A stretch of 64,000 nucleotides of DNA from Ceratopteris richardii. Lineage: Eukaryota > Streptophyta > Polypodiopsida > Polypodiales > Pteridaceae. Shown here one piece after another: positions 53,101 through 62,890 of the stretch. The position numbers were made by a program, and so were the translations under genes. Under the pieces are notes generated by a model. It was not told where the DNA came from, made no database searches, and saw nothing but the letters and a program-made list of their open reading frames with translations. Numbering within the stretch: the stretch's first letter is position 1; each line of letters opens with the position of its first letter. The stretch is from positions 741,001 through 805,000 of the forward strand of contig MU260055.1 in the NCBI GenBank assembly GCA_020310875.1. The letters run 5' to 3'.

Positions 53101-53590
53101 GGTTCTGACTGCTATTCAACCAACTTCTTCAACAAGTTTTCTCTGAAAGCAGGCACTAGTGACAATAACTGATCTAAAGATAGTTGCAAAGGAGAATTTA
53201 GTATTACCTCAAACCAGTCATTATCCAACTCTTGCTTGGTCTTCATTTTATCATCCTTCTTTGTTCTATGCATAGATGTTCCATCATCATCTTCCTGGGA
53301 TAAAATTTGAAATTATACTTGCTTCTACTCATCCTGTTGGATCCGTTTCTCCACTTGATCATGAATCTCTCTTTGCTCCTACCAATCAATAGGAGCTTTA
53401 TTCTTTGACACTGTAACTTCCAAAACATCCACATCCTTGACCAAAGTGCATTGCTTAGAATAACAATTCCATTGATTTTCATGATCTTGATTTCGAGTTC
53501 TTGATGTGCTTGCACCTGGGTCATTACGAAATTCCTGATCTGATAATGTTGGTGGAAGACAGTCAACAATTGGTGATGTGAACAAGTATT
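53101..53590 (-). pseudogene. Gypsy F gag C-terminal region
   Basis: 68-codon frame 53379-53585 (SPIVDCLPPTLSDQEFRNDPGASTSRTRNQDHENQWNCYSKQCTLVKDVDVLEV) followed by QREIHDQVEKRIQQDE. It precedes the protease and is compatible with the gag-protease linker, but has no zinc knuckle. The overlapping 53243-53620 frame is a shadow. Confidence 0.45.
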
Positions 53591-53843
53591 GAAGTTAAAT
53601 AATAAAGCAAAGATCAACATATGAGGCTTGAAGATGAGTATATGATAAGAAGATGAAGACTTGTATATACATGTACATTAAACTTGTAATTAGTTCACTT
53701 ATACCTTTGTAATGGTTACGAGTTTGTACATATATGCCTATATATATACAAGTATAAAGTCAAGACATGAAGGAGGATGATGAGTGACAAGTTTTAAAAC
53801 TCATTAGAGACTTTAGAAAGTGAGAAGAACTTGATGTACAAAT
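53591..53843. other. AT-rich spacer with TATA tract
   Basis: Contains GCCTATATATATACAAG near 53740 and ATGTACATTAAAC. Could be the remains of an LTR of D, but no terminus or matching copy is seen. Confidence 0.35.
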
Positions 53844-54503
53844 TTGAAGACGTGGATGAAGAAGGATGTTGCAGCAAAGAGCATTATCTACATGGGAGTC
53901 AATGATTACTTGCTACCTCACATTAGAGGACTTGAAAGTGCAAGTGACATATGGAATGCTTTGGAAGAGCATTTCCAAAACACTAAAAAGTCAAGGAAGG
54001 CATCTTTATGGGTAGAATTCACCACATTCAAGAAATAGGCTTTTCAATCTATTTTTTATTATGTAGCAAAGATGAAGGACATTGCAGATGCATTAGGATC
54101 AGTTTTTGAAGATATTTAAGAGGAAAAATTGGTAAGAGAAATTCTCACAGTCTTGAGAGGAGATGAGAAGTGGAAGCCATTCATTTTATCCATTGAATTG
54201 TCACTAGATCATTTCACTCCTAATTTGAATTAATTGCTAGGACACATGCTAACCTTTGAGCAAGATGTCAAAGGTGATGTTGATAAGAGTACAGGTCAAG
54301 AAATGTATTCAAAGGACAAGAAGAAGATAAACAAAGGCAAGCAACAATTGAATGAAGATGAAGGCACTACTAGCCAAGCTAACTTCCTAAGAGGAAGAGG
54401 AGGTGGCAAAGGAAGAGGAAGAGGCAGAAGCAATAAAGATGGTTTCAAAGCTTGCTGGATTTGTGGTAAGACTAATCATTTAGCTCATGAATGTTGGGCA
54501 TAA
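53844..54503 (+). pseudogene. Copia D Gag (partial)
   Basis: Begins TWMKKDVAAKSIIYMG, then HIRGLESASDIWNALEEHFQNTKKSRKASLWVEFTTFKK and a TAG stop; continues with MKDIADALGSV, DEKWKPFILSIELSLDHFTPNLN with further stops, then 54234-54503: LLGHMLTFEQDVKGDVDKS, a Lys-rich part, RGRG segment and CCHC knuckle CWICGKTNHLAHECW. It is about 65% of a full gag. The knuckle shows the intact form of the motif destroyed in A. Confidence 0.88.
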
Positions 54504-55269
54504 TAATCTGAATAATGGAGGATAAAATCAGAACTTTAATTCAAGAGGAAGAGGTAATAGAAATCAGAGAGGTAATTTCAAAGGTAGAGATAGTAGAGGT
54601 TACTTTGGAAGAAATGCAGGTAGAGGCTTTCAAAGTCAATCCTACAATAATACCTACTACAACTATGCTTCATATCAAAAAGAGGATTCAGCCTTAATTA
54701 TGAATGCAACTTGTGAAAGAAAAAGTGAAGACCAAAGAGTCTTCTACATAGACTTAGGGTGTAGCAATCACCTGAGTGGCAATATAGCTTTGATGACTGA
54801 TTTGGAGAATAAGGTGAGTAATCATGTAGTTCAAATAGGTGATAACACAAAGCACAATGTGAAGTCCATTTGATCAGTGAAGGCGAAGAATGGAAGCACT
54901 GTTCTGAGTAAGGTTCTGTATGTTCCTACAATCCCAAATAATCTGATAAGTGTAGGGCAAATTGTAGAGAAAGGTTATGAAGTAAGGTTCACTAATGATG
55001 GAGTTTTTATGGAAGACCCTAGCAATGGGTATAAACAAATTGTTTTAGGAAAGAAAGAAGGAAGGCTATTCACATTGGAGATTCAAGGCAATGTTGGTCA
55101 TGCCATGTTCACTTATGGAGGACATAAGATCTCTGAGGTAGATCTTTGGCATAAAAGGCTTGGACATTTGAATGAAAGAGGTATTAAGGATATGATTAAC
55201 AATGGTTCAGTGCTTGGATTACCTAATGTTGTAGGTCAACACATGAAATACAGATGTGAAGCATGTTGA
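54504..55269 (+). pseudogene. Copia D protease and GAG-pre-integrase
   Basis: Protease near 54742: VFYIDLGCSNHLSGNIALMTDLENK, active site D-L-G instead of D-S-G (54751-54759). A TGA follows after KHNVKSI, then 54877-55269: LSKVLYVPTIPNNLISVGQIVEKGYEVRF, VDLWHKRLGHLNERGIKDM and MKYRCEAC ending in TGA where relatives have Q/Cys-x-x. Upstream 54515-54697 codes in another frame for the Arg/Gly/Asn-rich gag tail. Confidence 0.85.
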
Positions 55270-56414
55270 TTAGGTAAGGCTCATAAGCAATCATATAATA
55301 AGCATGGTTTCATGTATTCAGAGAAGCTTGAATTGGTGCATACAAATGTGTGGGGACATCAAAGGACTTTAGCATTAATGGTTCAAGATATTATGTGATT
55401 TATGTTGATGATGCTACCAGGTGGATCACCGTATATGTGATCAAAGATAAATCAGAGGTGTTCAATACATTTAAACATTATCATGTGTATGCAGAAAGAG
55501 GTTTAGGACAAAAATTGAAGAGACTAAGGTCAGATGGAGGGGGAGAGTATTTCTCTAATGAGTTCAGTGATTACTTATGGAATGCAGGTATAAAAAGGGA
55601 AGTTACTTGTAGGTACTCTCCTCAACAAAATGGTGTAGTAGAAAGGAGGAATAGAACTCTTGTTGAGTTTGCAAGGTCAATGATGAAGGAGAAAAATTGC
55701 CCTAACTATTTGTGGGTTGAGGATGTAAATAGAGCCACATACCTGGTTAATAGGCTAGCATGTGAAGCTTTGCAGGGTACGACACCATATGAAGCATGGT
55801 GGGGTAAGAGACCTACCTTAGATCATTGCAAAGTGCTTGCATGTTTGGCTTATGCATATGTACCATCTCAGTTGAGGCATAAATTGGAACCTAAAGCTGA
55901 AAAGTATGTGTTCATTGATTATGATGATAAGCAGATGGGTTATAGATTGTGGAGTCCATCCACAAAGCAATTCCTTGTGTCAAAGGATGTTACATTTGAT
56001 GAGCAAGATACTTGGTATGCAGGTACAATTAATGTTCACGCAAGTGATGAAGAAGTCATGACCCAAAGAAAGGGGAAATCAAAGATTCAAATTCATGATG
56101 ATGAAGAGATTATTGATGCTCAGATTGATCATGAAGAGATGCCAAGATTTGATCCAAAATATGAAGAACCAGAGACTTCAAAGAGTGGGGAATCTAGAAG
56201 TTCAATAAGGAATAGAAAGCAACCCACAAGGTACAATTATGATACTTCATTTTTTACCACTAAAAATTATGCGTATATGGTGAAAGCAGAGGAAGACCCT
56301 TCTACATATGAAGAGGCAAAAGGTAAGGAAAATTGGGAGAAAGCTATGCAAGATGAGTATGATGCATTGATGGAGAATGAGACATGGGATTTGGTTCCTA
56401 AACCAAATAATTAG
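55270..56414 (+). pseudogene. Copia D integrase
   Basis: LELVHTNVWG near 55335: the first catalytic Asp (normally HTDVWG) is Asn. A frameshift follows, then the 354-codon frame 55350-56414: SRYYVIYVDDATRWITVYV, LRSDGGGEYFSNEF (second Asp), SPQQNGVVERRN (Glu), YLVNRLACEALQGTTPYEAWWGKRPTLDHCKV, FLVSKDVTFDEQDTWYA and a linker with SSIRNRKQPTRYNYDTS. It ends at TAG after VPKPNN. Confidence 0.92.
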
Positions 56415-56577
56415 AAGATCATTGGATGCAAATGGGTCTACAAGACAAAGAGGTATGCAGATGGAAGAGTGTCTAGATATAAAGCTAGACTTTTTGTGAA
56501 AGGGTATGCTCAAACATATGGTATAGATTATGATGAGATTTATAGTCCTGTGGCAAAGATGACAACTATAAGTTGCA
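56415..56577 (+). pseudogene. Copia D RT start, cut by copia I
   Basis: [53 protein letters not shown], in frame after the TAG, then the LTR of copia I. The remaining RT and RNase H of D are not found to the right of I. Confidence 0.88.
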
Positions 56578-56949
56578 CGAGGAAGGAGATAAGAAAGAGA
56601 GCTCACACATGCACTCTCACTCTCAAAGAGAAGCACACACACAGATTGAGGCAAAGAAGAATTATCTCCTTCTTCTTCTGTTACATAAAAAGGAATGCAC
56701 AAGAATGAACTAAAAACAAGAATACAACTACTGCAATATATAAAGACCAGTACATAAGGAAAAACCTAATGTCCAAAAATGAGTGAGCTAGCAAGAAACA
56801 AATGTGCCATCACTCTCAGTAGATAAATCTAATAAAGCTCAATGAAGTGTCCCTGACATATACTGGCATGACCACTATACATGTCAGAGAAATGAAAAAA
56901 TGATACGTGTCATCCTAGATCATCACATGTTGAGCTTGATATCTCAAGA
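56578..56949 (-). repeat. 3' LTR of copia I
   Basis: Sense start TCTTGAGATATC at 56949 (TG changed to TC), directly after polypurine tract AAGCTTGAGGGGAAG; sense end near CTTCCTCG at 56578. The part adjoining 56578 (GAGGAAGGAGATAAG to ACATAAGGAAAA) matches LTR H at 15828 on, but the U3 side is different and shorter. Confidence 0.75.
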
Positions 56950-56964
56950 CTTCCCCTCAAGCTT
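56950..56964 (-). other. Polypurine tract of copia I
   Basis: Sense AAGCTTGAGGGGAAG before the LTR at 56949. Confidence 0.75.
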
Positions 56965-56993
56965 AATGCCATGTCCTCTAATCCAAGCATCTT

Positions 56994-57761
56994 TCAAAAT
57001 GTCTTCAGCTTCTCTACTCCAAGTGCTTTTGTGAAAATATTAGCAACCTGCTCATCTGCTCTCACATAAACAAGATCAATATCACCTGCTAATACCTTCT
57101 CTTTGATGAAGTGATAATGTACCTCAATGTGCTTTGTTTTAGCATGAAAAACAAGGTTACATGCTAATTGTATACTGCTAAGATTATCACAATAGATAGT
57201 GATAGACTTTTGCACTTCCACACCTAAATCTAGAAGTAGCATCTCTAGCCATGATGCCTCGCATGCTGCCATTGCAACACCTCTATACTCAACCCTTGTA
57301 CTCAACGAAGCAATAGTGGGTTGCTTCTTGCTACTCCATGTAATAGCGGCACTCCCAAGTGAGAATAGAAATCCACTAGTAGATCTTCTATCTGGAATGC
57401 TACCAACCCAGTCTGCATCGATGTATCCATGAACTTGCAAATCTACACCAGCCTCATAAAACAATGCATAATCCAAAGTAGCACTCACATAATGTAGAGT
57501 GCACCTCAAAGCATCCAAATGTGGCTTCCTAGGAGCTTGCATAAACTGACTGTCAAGTCCAATAGTGTAGCTAAGATCAGGCCTCGTAATTGTGAGATAT
57601 ATCAAGCTTCCCACAATTTTCCTATACATAGTAGCAGTTTCCAATGCTTCACCTGATGTAGTATCTAACTTCAAATTTTGATCTAATGGCATAGAAATTG
57701 GCTTACAATCAGCCATACCATACTTTTGCAACATATTCAAGGCATATCGCCTTTGTGACAT
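56994..57761 (-). pseudogene. Copia I RT end and RNase H
   Basis: 255-codon open frame, the longest in I: SQRRYALNMLQKYGMADCKPISMPLDQNLKL, YRKIVGSLIYLTITRPDLSYTIGLDSQFM, DLQVHGYIDADWVGSIPDRRSTSGFLF (first Asp), ASLSTRVEYRGV, TIYCDNLSSIQLACNLVFHAKTKHIEVHYHFIKEKV (Asp), ANIFTKALGVEKLKTF. The conserved S-S-T-E-A-E-Y reads S-T-R-V-E-Y, so the first Glu is Arg; activity is doubtful. Confidence 0.93.
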
Positions 57762-57839
57762 CCATATACCTGTTTATGTATGAATAAACTCAATGCCCAA
57801 GAAATAGTACAGCTCACCAAGATCTTTCATGTCGAATTC

Positions 57840-58546
57840 CTACATAAGAAATTGCTTTACCTCTTTGATGCTTTCTTCATTATTACCCCCTACATTCAGG
57901 TCATCAACATAAATAGCCGCAATCATGATTCCATCATCAGCCTTCCTTGCATATAGTGAATGATCTACATCACACATAAAAAACCCGATGTTGGTTAAGT
58001 AATCAGCAATCCTTGCATGCCATGCACGAGGAGCTTGCTTCAGCCCATACAAAGCTTTTTTCAACGTGCAAACATATTCTCGATGCTTTGAATCTTCATA
58101 TCCTTGTGGCTGGTCCATTTACACTTCTTCCTATAACTCACCGTGTAGGAAAGCATTCTTCACATCCATTGATGCAAACTCCATCCTTTTGCTATAGCTA
58201 ATGCAACAAGTGTTCTGACAGTAGACATTTTAGCTACAGGGATAAATGTTTCCTCATAATCAATGCCATATGTCTGTGCATATCCTTTAGCTACCAATCG
58301 TGCTTTATACCTGCTTATGCTACCATCAGCATTATGCTTTACCTTGTAAACCCATTTGCAGCCTATGGGTTTCTTTCCTTGTGGAAATGGAACCAGCATC
58401 CATGTATCATTCCCATAAAGTGCAGCCATCTCCTCATCCATAGCATTTTCCCAATCTGCATTTCCAATTGCATCTTCAAAACAAGAAGGTTCAGCATCTT
58501 GTATTACCTTGGTCATGTAGGCACAATGATGAGCCATAATTTTCAT
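57840..58546 (-). pseudogene. Copia I reverse transcriptase
   Basis: 58160-58546: [99 protein letters not shown] (key blocks [21 protein letters not shown]). A frameshift at HQWM/DVKNAFLHGE, then 57840-58118: [39 protein letters not shown] and MIAAIYVDDLNVGGN (YVDD intact). A stop near 58120 and one near 57840. Confidence 0.93.
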
Positions 58547-59120
58547 ATGTCAATGGTTGCACTGAATTCCGCATCCTCCCAGATCTTCTTGGTCCTGGGT
58601 CACTTCTCCTTGTATCATCTGCATGTGCCCTTCTTACTCCTAGAGTCTTCATAGAGGGCAATCCAAGTTCCTCATCAAGACTCTTTTCTGAACCACTTGA
58701 ATCTTCATCAACATCTTCAAAACTGGCACATGTTTTATGACCAATAGAAAGCTTTTCTTTGCCTTTCTTGGATGTATTTGATGAATTTGCTAGACTAAAA
58801 TTTCCACGCAATCTTCCACTCCATCGATTTGAGTTGGAATTATTGCTTGGTGATGCATCTAGTCCACTCAAAGCTTGAGATTTTGCACTTGATTTTTCAG
58901 CATTTTCTTTGTCATTTGGTTCAAGATTCAATCCTTCTTTGGCATCTGCATAGAAGCTTGACATTTCATCAAATACCACATCTCTACTCACCTTCACCTA
59001 TCATGTGAGTGGGTTATAACATTTATATCCCTTTTTTTGGTGCATTTTTCCCAAGCCAACATGCTTGATATGATTTTCATTTTTAGCCATATGTGTAGAC
59101 ATATGAACACCTCTTGTAAA
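58491..59120 (-). pseudogene. Copia I integrase C-terminus
   Basis: 58491-58997: KVSRDVVFDEMSSFYADAKEGL, a Ser/Asn-rich linker, LSGLDASPSNNSNSNRWSGRLRG, a Glu/Ser-rich part, and DPGPRRSGRMRNSVQPLTYENY. Farther right, after two stops, GLGKMHQKKGYKCYNPLT continues the domain to about 59060. The core with the catalytic triad is missing. Confidence 0.82.
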
Positions 59121-59186
59121 AGAGCTCATTTTATCTCTTATAATTGTGAAAAAAGAAAAAAGAAAAAGAATGGCTTACCTCATCCA

Positions 59187-60099
59187 TGATGTAAAAAGCA
59201 AACTCGTGGCTCTAACTACCTAAAACCATGAATTAGTGAGCTAAGGGAATATTTCTTAACTTTGGGGATCACTTTTAGCTGGAACCATTCGAATTCGAAT
59301 TCAAAACTCCCTCCAAGAGTAGCTATAAAAAGAGCAAGAAGGAAGAGGCGATTGGCAAGCCTTGTACGTGAACACTTCATGTCATTTTGTAGAGATTGAA
59401 GAGCTTATTCAATAGCTCTATCATTCTACTCCCATTGTGCAAATATTCATTGCCAATGTGGTTGTAATCATATGTAAATTTATACATTCATCATTCTCTA
59501 CTTCTCTGTTTTCTTCCGTGTTATACTCACTTAGAGCAGTAACTTCAGAAGCTGATATCTCGAGCTCTCGTCAACCTTTTTCAGGGTTTTAATGTGCATT
59601 GGATTTCTCTATCCATATAGTTTTTGAATACAAAATTTCATGGTCATTGGATTTATTGTTTGGGAGATATCTGCATTTTACTGCTCACTGGTCTATCTTT
59701 GTAGAGCCCCTAGAATGGTGGGCATGTTCCTGATGTTGATGAATCTGATTCTCAGTGCTCAATTTATCATTTGAAGTGTTTTAACTTGGAATAGAAAGCT
59801 ACCTACGTATAGTTGCTATTTCCAAAAGGAATGTTTCTAATTTCTACCAGGAGCACTGTTCATTTTCTCCAATTGGTGTATGTACAAAAATAGCAAGTTT
59901 TGGGAGCTAGTCATCTTGCAACTAGTCTGTCTTGAGTTAAACTTTTGAGATACATGTTCCAAAGTACTTGGCTTTTATTTTGGTGGATTTAGGAAGCTCA
60001 AAGGGTCTGCTAATGAAATCGGAAGTCTTAGTTGGCTGGTGTGAAGCCGGTTGTAGGAGCACCAACTCATCTTCGGATTGCATCCACCATCTCTCTTCA
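59187..60099 (+). repeat. 5' LTR of copia J
   Basis: Ends CATCTCTCTTCA at 60099; the start is set at TGATGTAAAAAGC (59187) by comparison with K, with the other LTR outside the window. TATA CTATAAAA at 59323-59330, preceded by palindrome GAATTCGAATTC at 59291-59302. Length about 913. Confidence 0.7.
59323..59330 (+). promoter_or_regulatory. TATA box of copia J LTR
   Basis: CTATAAAA, 21 bases after a GAATTC-based palindrome, the same order as in K's LTR. Confidence 0.55.
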
Positions 60100-60102
60100 T
60101 AG

Positions 60103-60114
60103 TGGTATCAAAGC
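60103..60114 (+). other. Primer binding site of copia J
   Basis: TGGTATCAAAGC, one G-to-A change from TGGTATCAGAGC; 3 bases after the LTR end. Confidence 0.88.
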
Positions 60115-60127
60115 ATAGTCAAGCAAC

Positions 60128-61113
60128 ATGGGAGATGGATTTCCATCAACAATTGACAAATTGGATAAAAAAAACTACCCAGCATGGTCTCTAAGGATGG
60201 ATGCTTACCTTCAAGAGAGGAATCTATATGGATTCATATCTAGAGATGAAGCAATACCAACCATGAGGAAAAAAGGACAACCATCACATGAAGAAGTGGA
60301 AAGACTTTCAAATTGGTGTTCGAAGGATGCGCTTGCAAGGTCCTATATTCTAAACTCTATCTTTGATTTTCTTTTACCTCATGCCAAGGGATGCAAGACA
60401 TCAAGAGAGACCTGGAATGCACTTGCTTCTTTCTTCTCCTCCAACACTTGAGCAAGGAAGAACGAATTGTAGATGGATTTCACAACAATGAAGAAAAGCC
60501 TGAAGCAAAGTGTGACTGATTATGTGACAAAGATGAAGGAGATTTCCGACCAACAGAGGTAATTGAAGAGGAGAAAATCATTAGACAAATCATAAACGGA
60601 ATCAAAGCAGATGACAAGTGGGAGTCATTCACAACAGCCATGGATTTATACATGGATATGCATGTACCCGATCTCAACATACTGATGGGCCAACTCTTCA
60701 CTCATGAAGCAAACATTAACAAAGTTGGTGAGTCCTCAAGAGGTAATCAAAATTCTGCCTTATATTTTGATAAAGCTAAGGTCAAGGACAAGTCAAAGAA
60801 TAGGAAGAATGAAGATGAAGGTAGCTCTTTCGAGGCAAACTTTGCAGGTAGAGGAAGAGCTAGAGGAAGAGGCAGAGGTGGAAAGCAAGGCAGGGGGAGA
60901 TTCCAATCATCTCGACCTTGCAATATATGTGGCTTATCTAATCATATTACTGAAGAATGTTTCAAGAACCCGAGAAACTCAAGAGGAAGAGGATTCAACA
61001 ACAAGTACCACAACAACAATTACAACAACAACAAAAACTATCAAAGTGGCCACAGAGGAAGACGAGATTACAATAACTATGCAGAGGAACAAAGTCAAGA
61101 AGATTCATTATTG
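60128..61113 (+). pseudogene. Copia J Gag
   Basis: 60128-60451: MGDGFPSTIDKLDKKNYPAW, WCSKDALARSYILNSIFDFLLPHAKGCKTSRETWNALASFFSSNT then TGA where K has Arg. A frameshift lies near 60560; from 60640: MDLYMDMHVPDLNILMGQLFTHEANI, RGRARGRGRGGKQGRGRF, knuckle CNICGLSNHITEECF (60919-60960) and an Asn/Tyr repeat (NNNYNNNKNY). Two breaks make it non-functional. Confidence 0.92.
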
Positions 61114-61534
61114 ATTATGAATCTATCAGTGAAGAAGTGTAAGGATGATGATCACATCTTTTACATTGATTTGGGATGCTCAAACCATGTAGTAGGAAAT
61201 GTGGCTTTACTTTTTGATTTGGAAGATCCTCATAACAAGCATGAAGTCCAAACAGGAGATGACACAAAGCACTTAGTGGAGAAGATAGGTAATGTGAAGA
61301 CATCAGATGGGAATATGAACCTCTTAAGCAAAGTCTTGTATGTCCCTACAATTACCAAAAATTTAATAAGTGTTGGATAGATTGTTGAAAAAGGATTGTA
61401 GGTTAGATTCAATAGATTTGGAGCATATGTTGAAGATCCAAGGCAAGGCTTTAGAAGGTTTGCCAAAGGACAAAAGAAAGGACGACTTTTCACTTTTGAA
61501 GTGGAAGATACAAAGAATATAGCTTTGTTTAGCT
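61114..61534 (+). pseudogene. Copia J protease
   Basis: In frame with the gag tail: HIFYIDLGCSNHVVGNVALLFDLEDPHNKHEVQTGDDTKHLV, LSKVLYVPTITKNLISVG then TAG at 61378-61380, then IVEKGL-stop-VRFNRFGAYVEDPRQGFRRF and RLFTFEVEDTKNIALFSYGSQT. The triad reads D-L-G (61168-61176). Two TAGs hit codons that are Gln in relatives. Confidence 0.88.
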
Positions 61535-62890
61535 ATGGATCTCAAACTCTCACAAAGTTGGAGATATGGCACAAAAAGCTTGCTCACATTGGTGAAAGGA
61601 CACTCAAAAAATTTTTGCAGGGACCAAAGTGTACTTGGTTTGCCTAATATCACAAGGCAACACATGATTTATAAGTGTGAATCTTGTCAACTCAGCAAGG
61701 CTCATAGACAACCTTTTAATAAGAAGGGATATGTGTATCAAAATCCTTTGGATCTAGTGCACATGGATGTGTGGGGTCCAAGTAAGAAGCCATCTATATC
61801 AAGCTCAAGATATTATGTGTCTTTCATAGATGATTGTGGCAGGTGGACCATTCTGTTTTTCATGAAGCACAAGGATGAAGTTTTTAATTGCTTTAAGAAG
61901 TATGTTGCTCTTTTTGAAAACCAAACAAGTAGGACTTTGAAAAGACTCAGATCAGATAGTGGAGAAGAATACTTCTCTTCTGAATTTGATGCTTTCTTGC
62001 ATGAAAGAGGCATTAAAAGGGAAGTCACTACAAGGTTTACACCCGAACTCAATGGTGTAGCAGAGAGGAGAAACAGAGCTCTTGTTGAAGCTGGCAGGTC
62101 CATGCTCAATGAAAAGGGATTGCCAAACTACCTATGGGTAGAGGCTATGTCCATAGCCACATATCTCATAAATAGACTTCCATCTAAGTCACTAGATGGA
62201 ACCACTCCATATGAAGTGTGGAATGGAAGAAGACCTAGTCTAGAGCATTGTAAAATCTTTGGATGCTTAGCCTATGCTCACATTCCTTCTCAAGTAAGAG
62301 GGAAATTGGATCCCAAAGCAGAGAAGTGCATATTCATTGGTTATGAACAAAACCAAAAAGGATATAGATTGTACAATCCAACTAATAAAGGATTTTCTAT
62401 GAGTAGAGATGTAACTTTTGATGGAAACAAATCATGGTTTGATGAGGACAGGAAACTGAAGCTGCCTTATGACTTGGATAAAGATTTTCTGTCACTTCAA
62501 CCAAAGGAGCCAAAGAAAATGGAAGAAAGTGATTCGGAGATTGACCTAGAAGACTTGGAAAGACTAAAGCTATGGAAGAGCAAAGGTAATGCAAAGATGC
62601 AGGATGCTACATATGGACCCGAGAGCTCACATCAACCACTTAGAAGGTCTTCAAGGGAGAAGAAGAAACCAGAGAGGTTTGGTTATGATACTTCTTTGGT
62701 CACCAAGCACTCAATCTACATTGCAAAGGATTCAACCAATGAAGAACCTACCACATTCAAAGAAGCACGAAGCAAGAAAGCTTGGAAAGATGCAATGGAT
62801 GAAGAAATGGAAGCCCTGAAGGAGAATGACACTTGGGAGCTTATACCTAACAAGCCATCTATGAAGGTAATTGGATCTCGATGGATATAA
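61535..62890 (+). pseudogene. Copia J integrase
   Basis: Open frame of 451 codons, of which the first 28 are out-of-frame; the true integrase frame starts at FCRDQSVLGLPNITRQHMIYKCESCQLSKAHRQPF. Catalytic residues: LVHMDVWGPSKK (first Asp), LRSDSGEEYFSSEF (second Asp), ELNGVAERRN (Glu). Then LPNYLWVEAMSIATYLINRLPSKSLDGTTPYEVW, CIFIGYEQNQKGYRLYNP, MSRDVTFDGNKSWFDEDRKLKLPYDL and the linker to [22 protein letters not shown], ending at TAA (62888-62890) where K has Tyr. The upstream LEIWHKKLAHIGERTL lies before a frameshift near 61612. Confidence 0.93.

Larger units (their letters stand above)
51418..53590 (-). mobile_element. Ty3/gypsy element F, 5' part (gag end, protease, RT)
   Basis: Continuation of F to the right of copia G. 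From right to left: a gag C-terminal region, an acidic linker, a protease segment and RT. The N-terminal part of gag, the primer site and the 5' LTR are missing; F ends near 53590, where unrelated AT-rich DNA begins. Confidence 0.85.
53844..56577 (+). mobile_element. Copia element D, truncated at both ends
   Basis: Plus-strand copia from mid-gag to the start of RT. The 5' end (LTR, primer site, gag start) is missing, and the 3' half is cut at 56577 by copia I. Related to A by gag, protease and integrase. No LTR is identified. Confidence 0.9.
56578..59186 (-). mobile_element. Copia element I, 5' truncated
   Basis: Minus-strand copia retaining the integrase C-terminus, RT, RNase H, polypurine tract and 3' LTR. 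Gag, protease and the integrase core are absent. The right end near 59100-59186 abuts the LTR of J. TTGCA precedes its left end, but no matching duplication is found because the right end is lost. Confidence 0.85.

Noticed and set aside
56247..56702. 151-codon minus-strand open frame across copia D and the I LTR
   Set aside because: It is antisense to recognised copia D coding and crosses an insertion junction, so it cannot be a gene.
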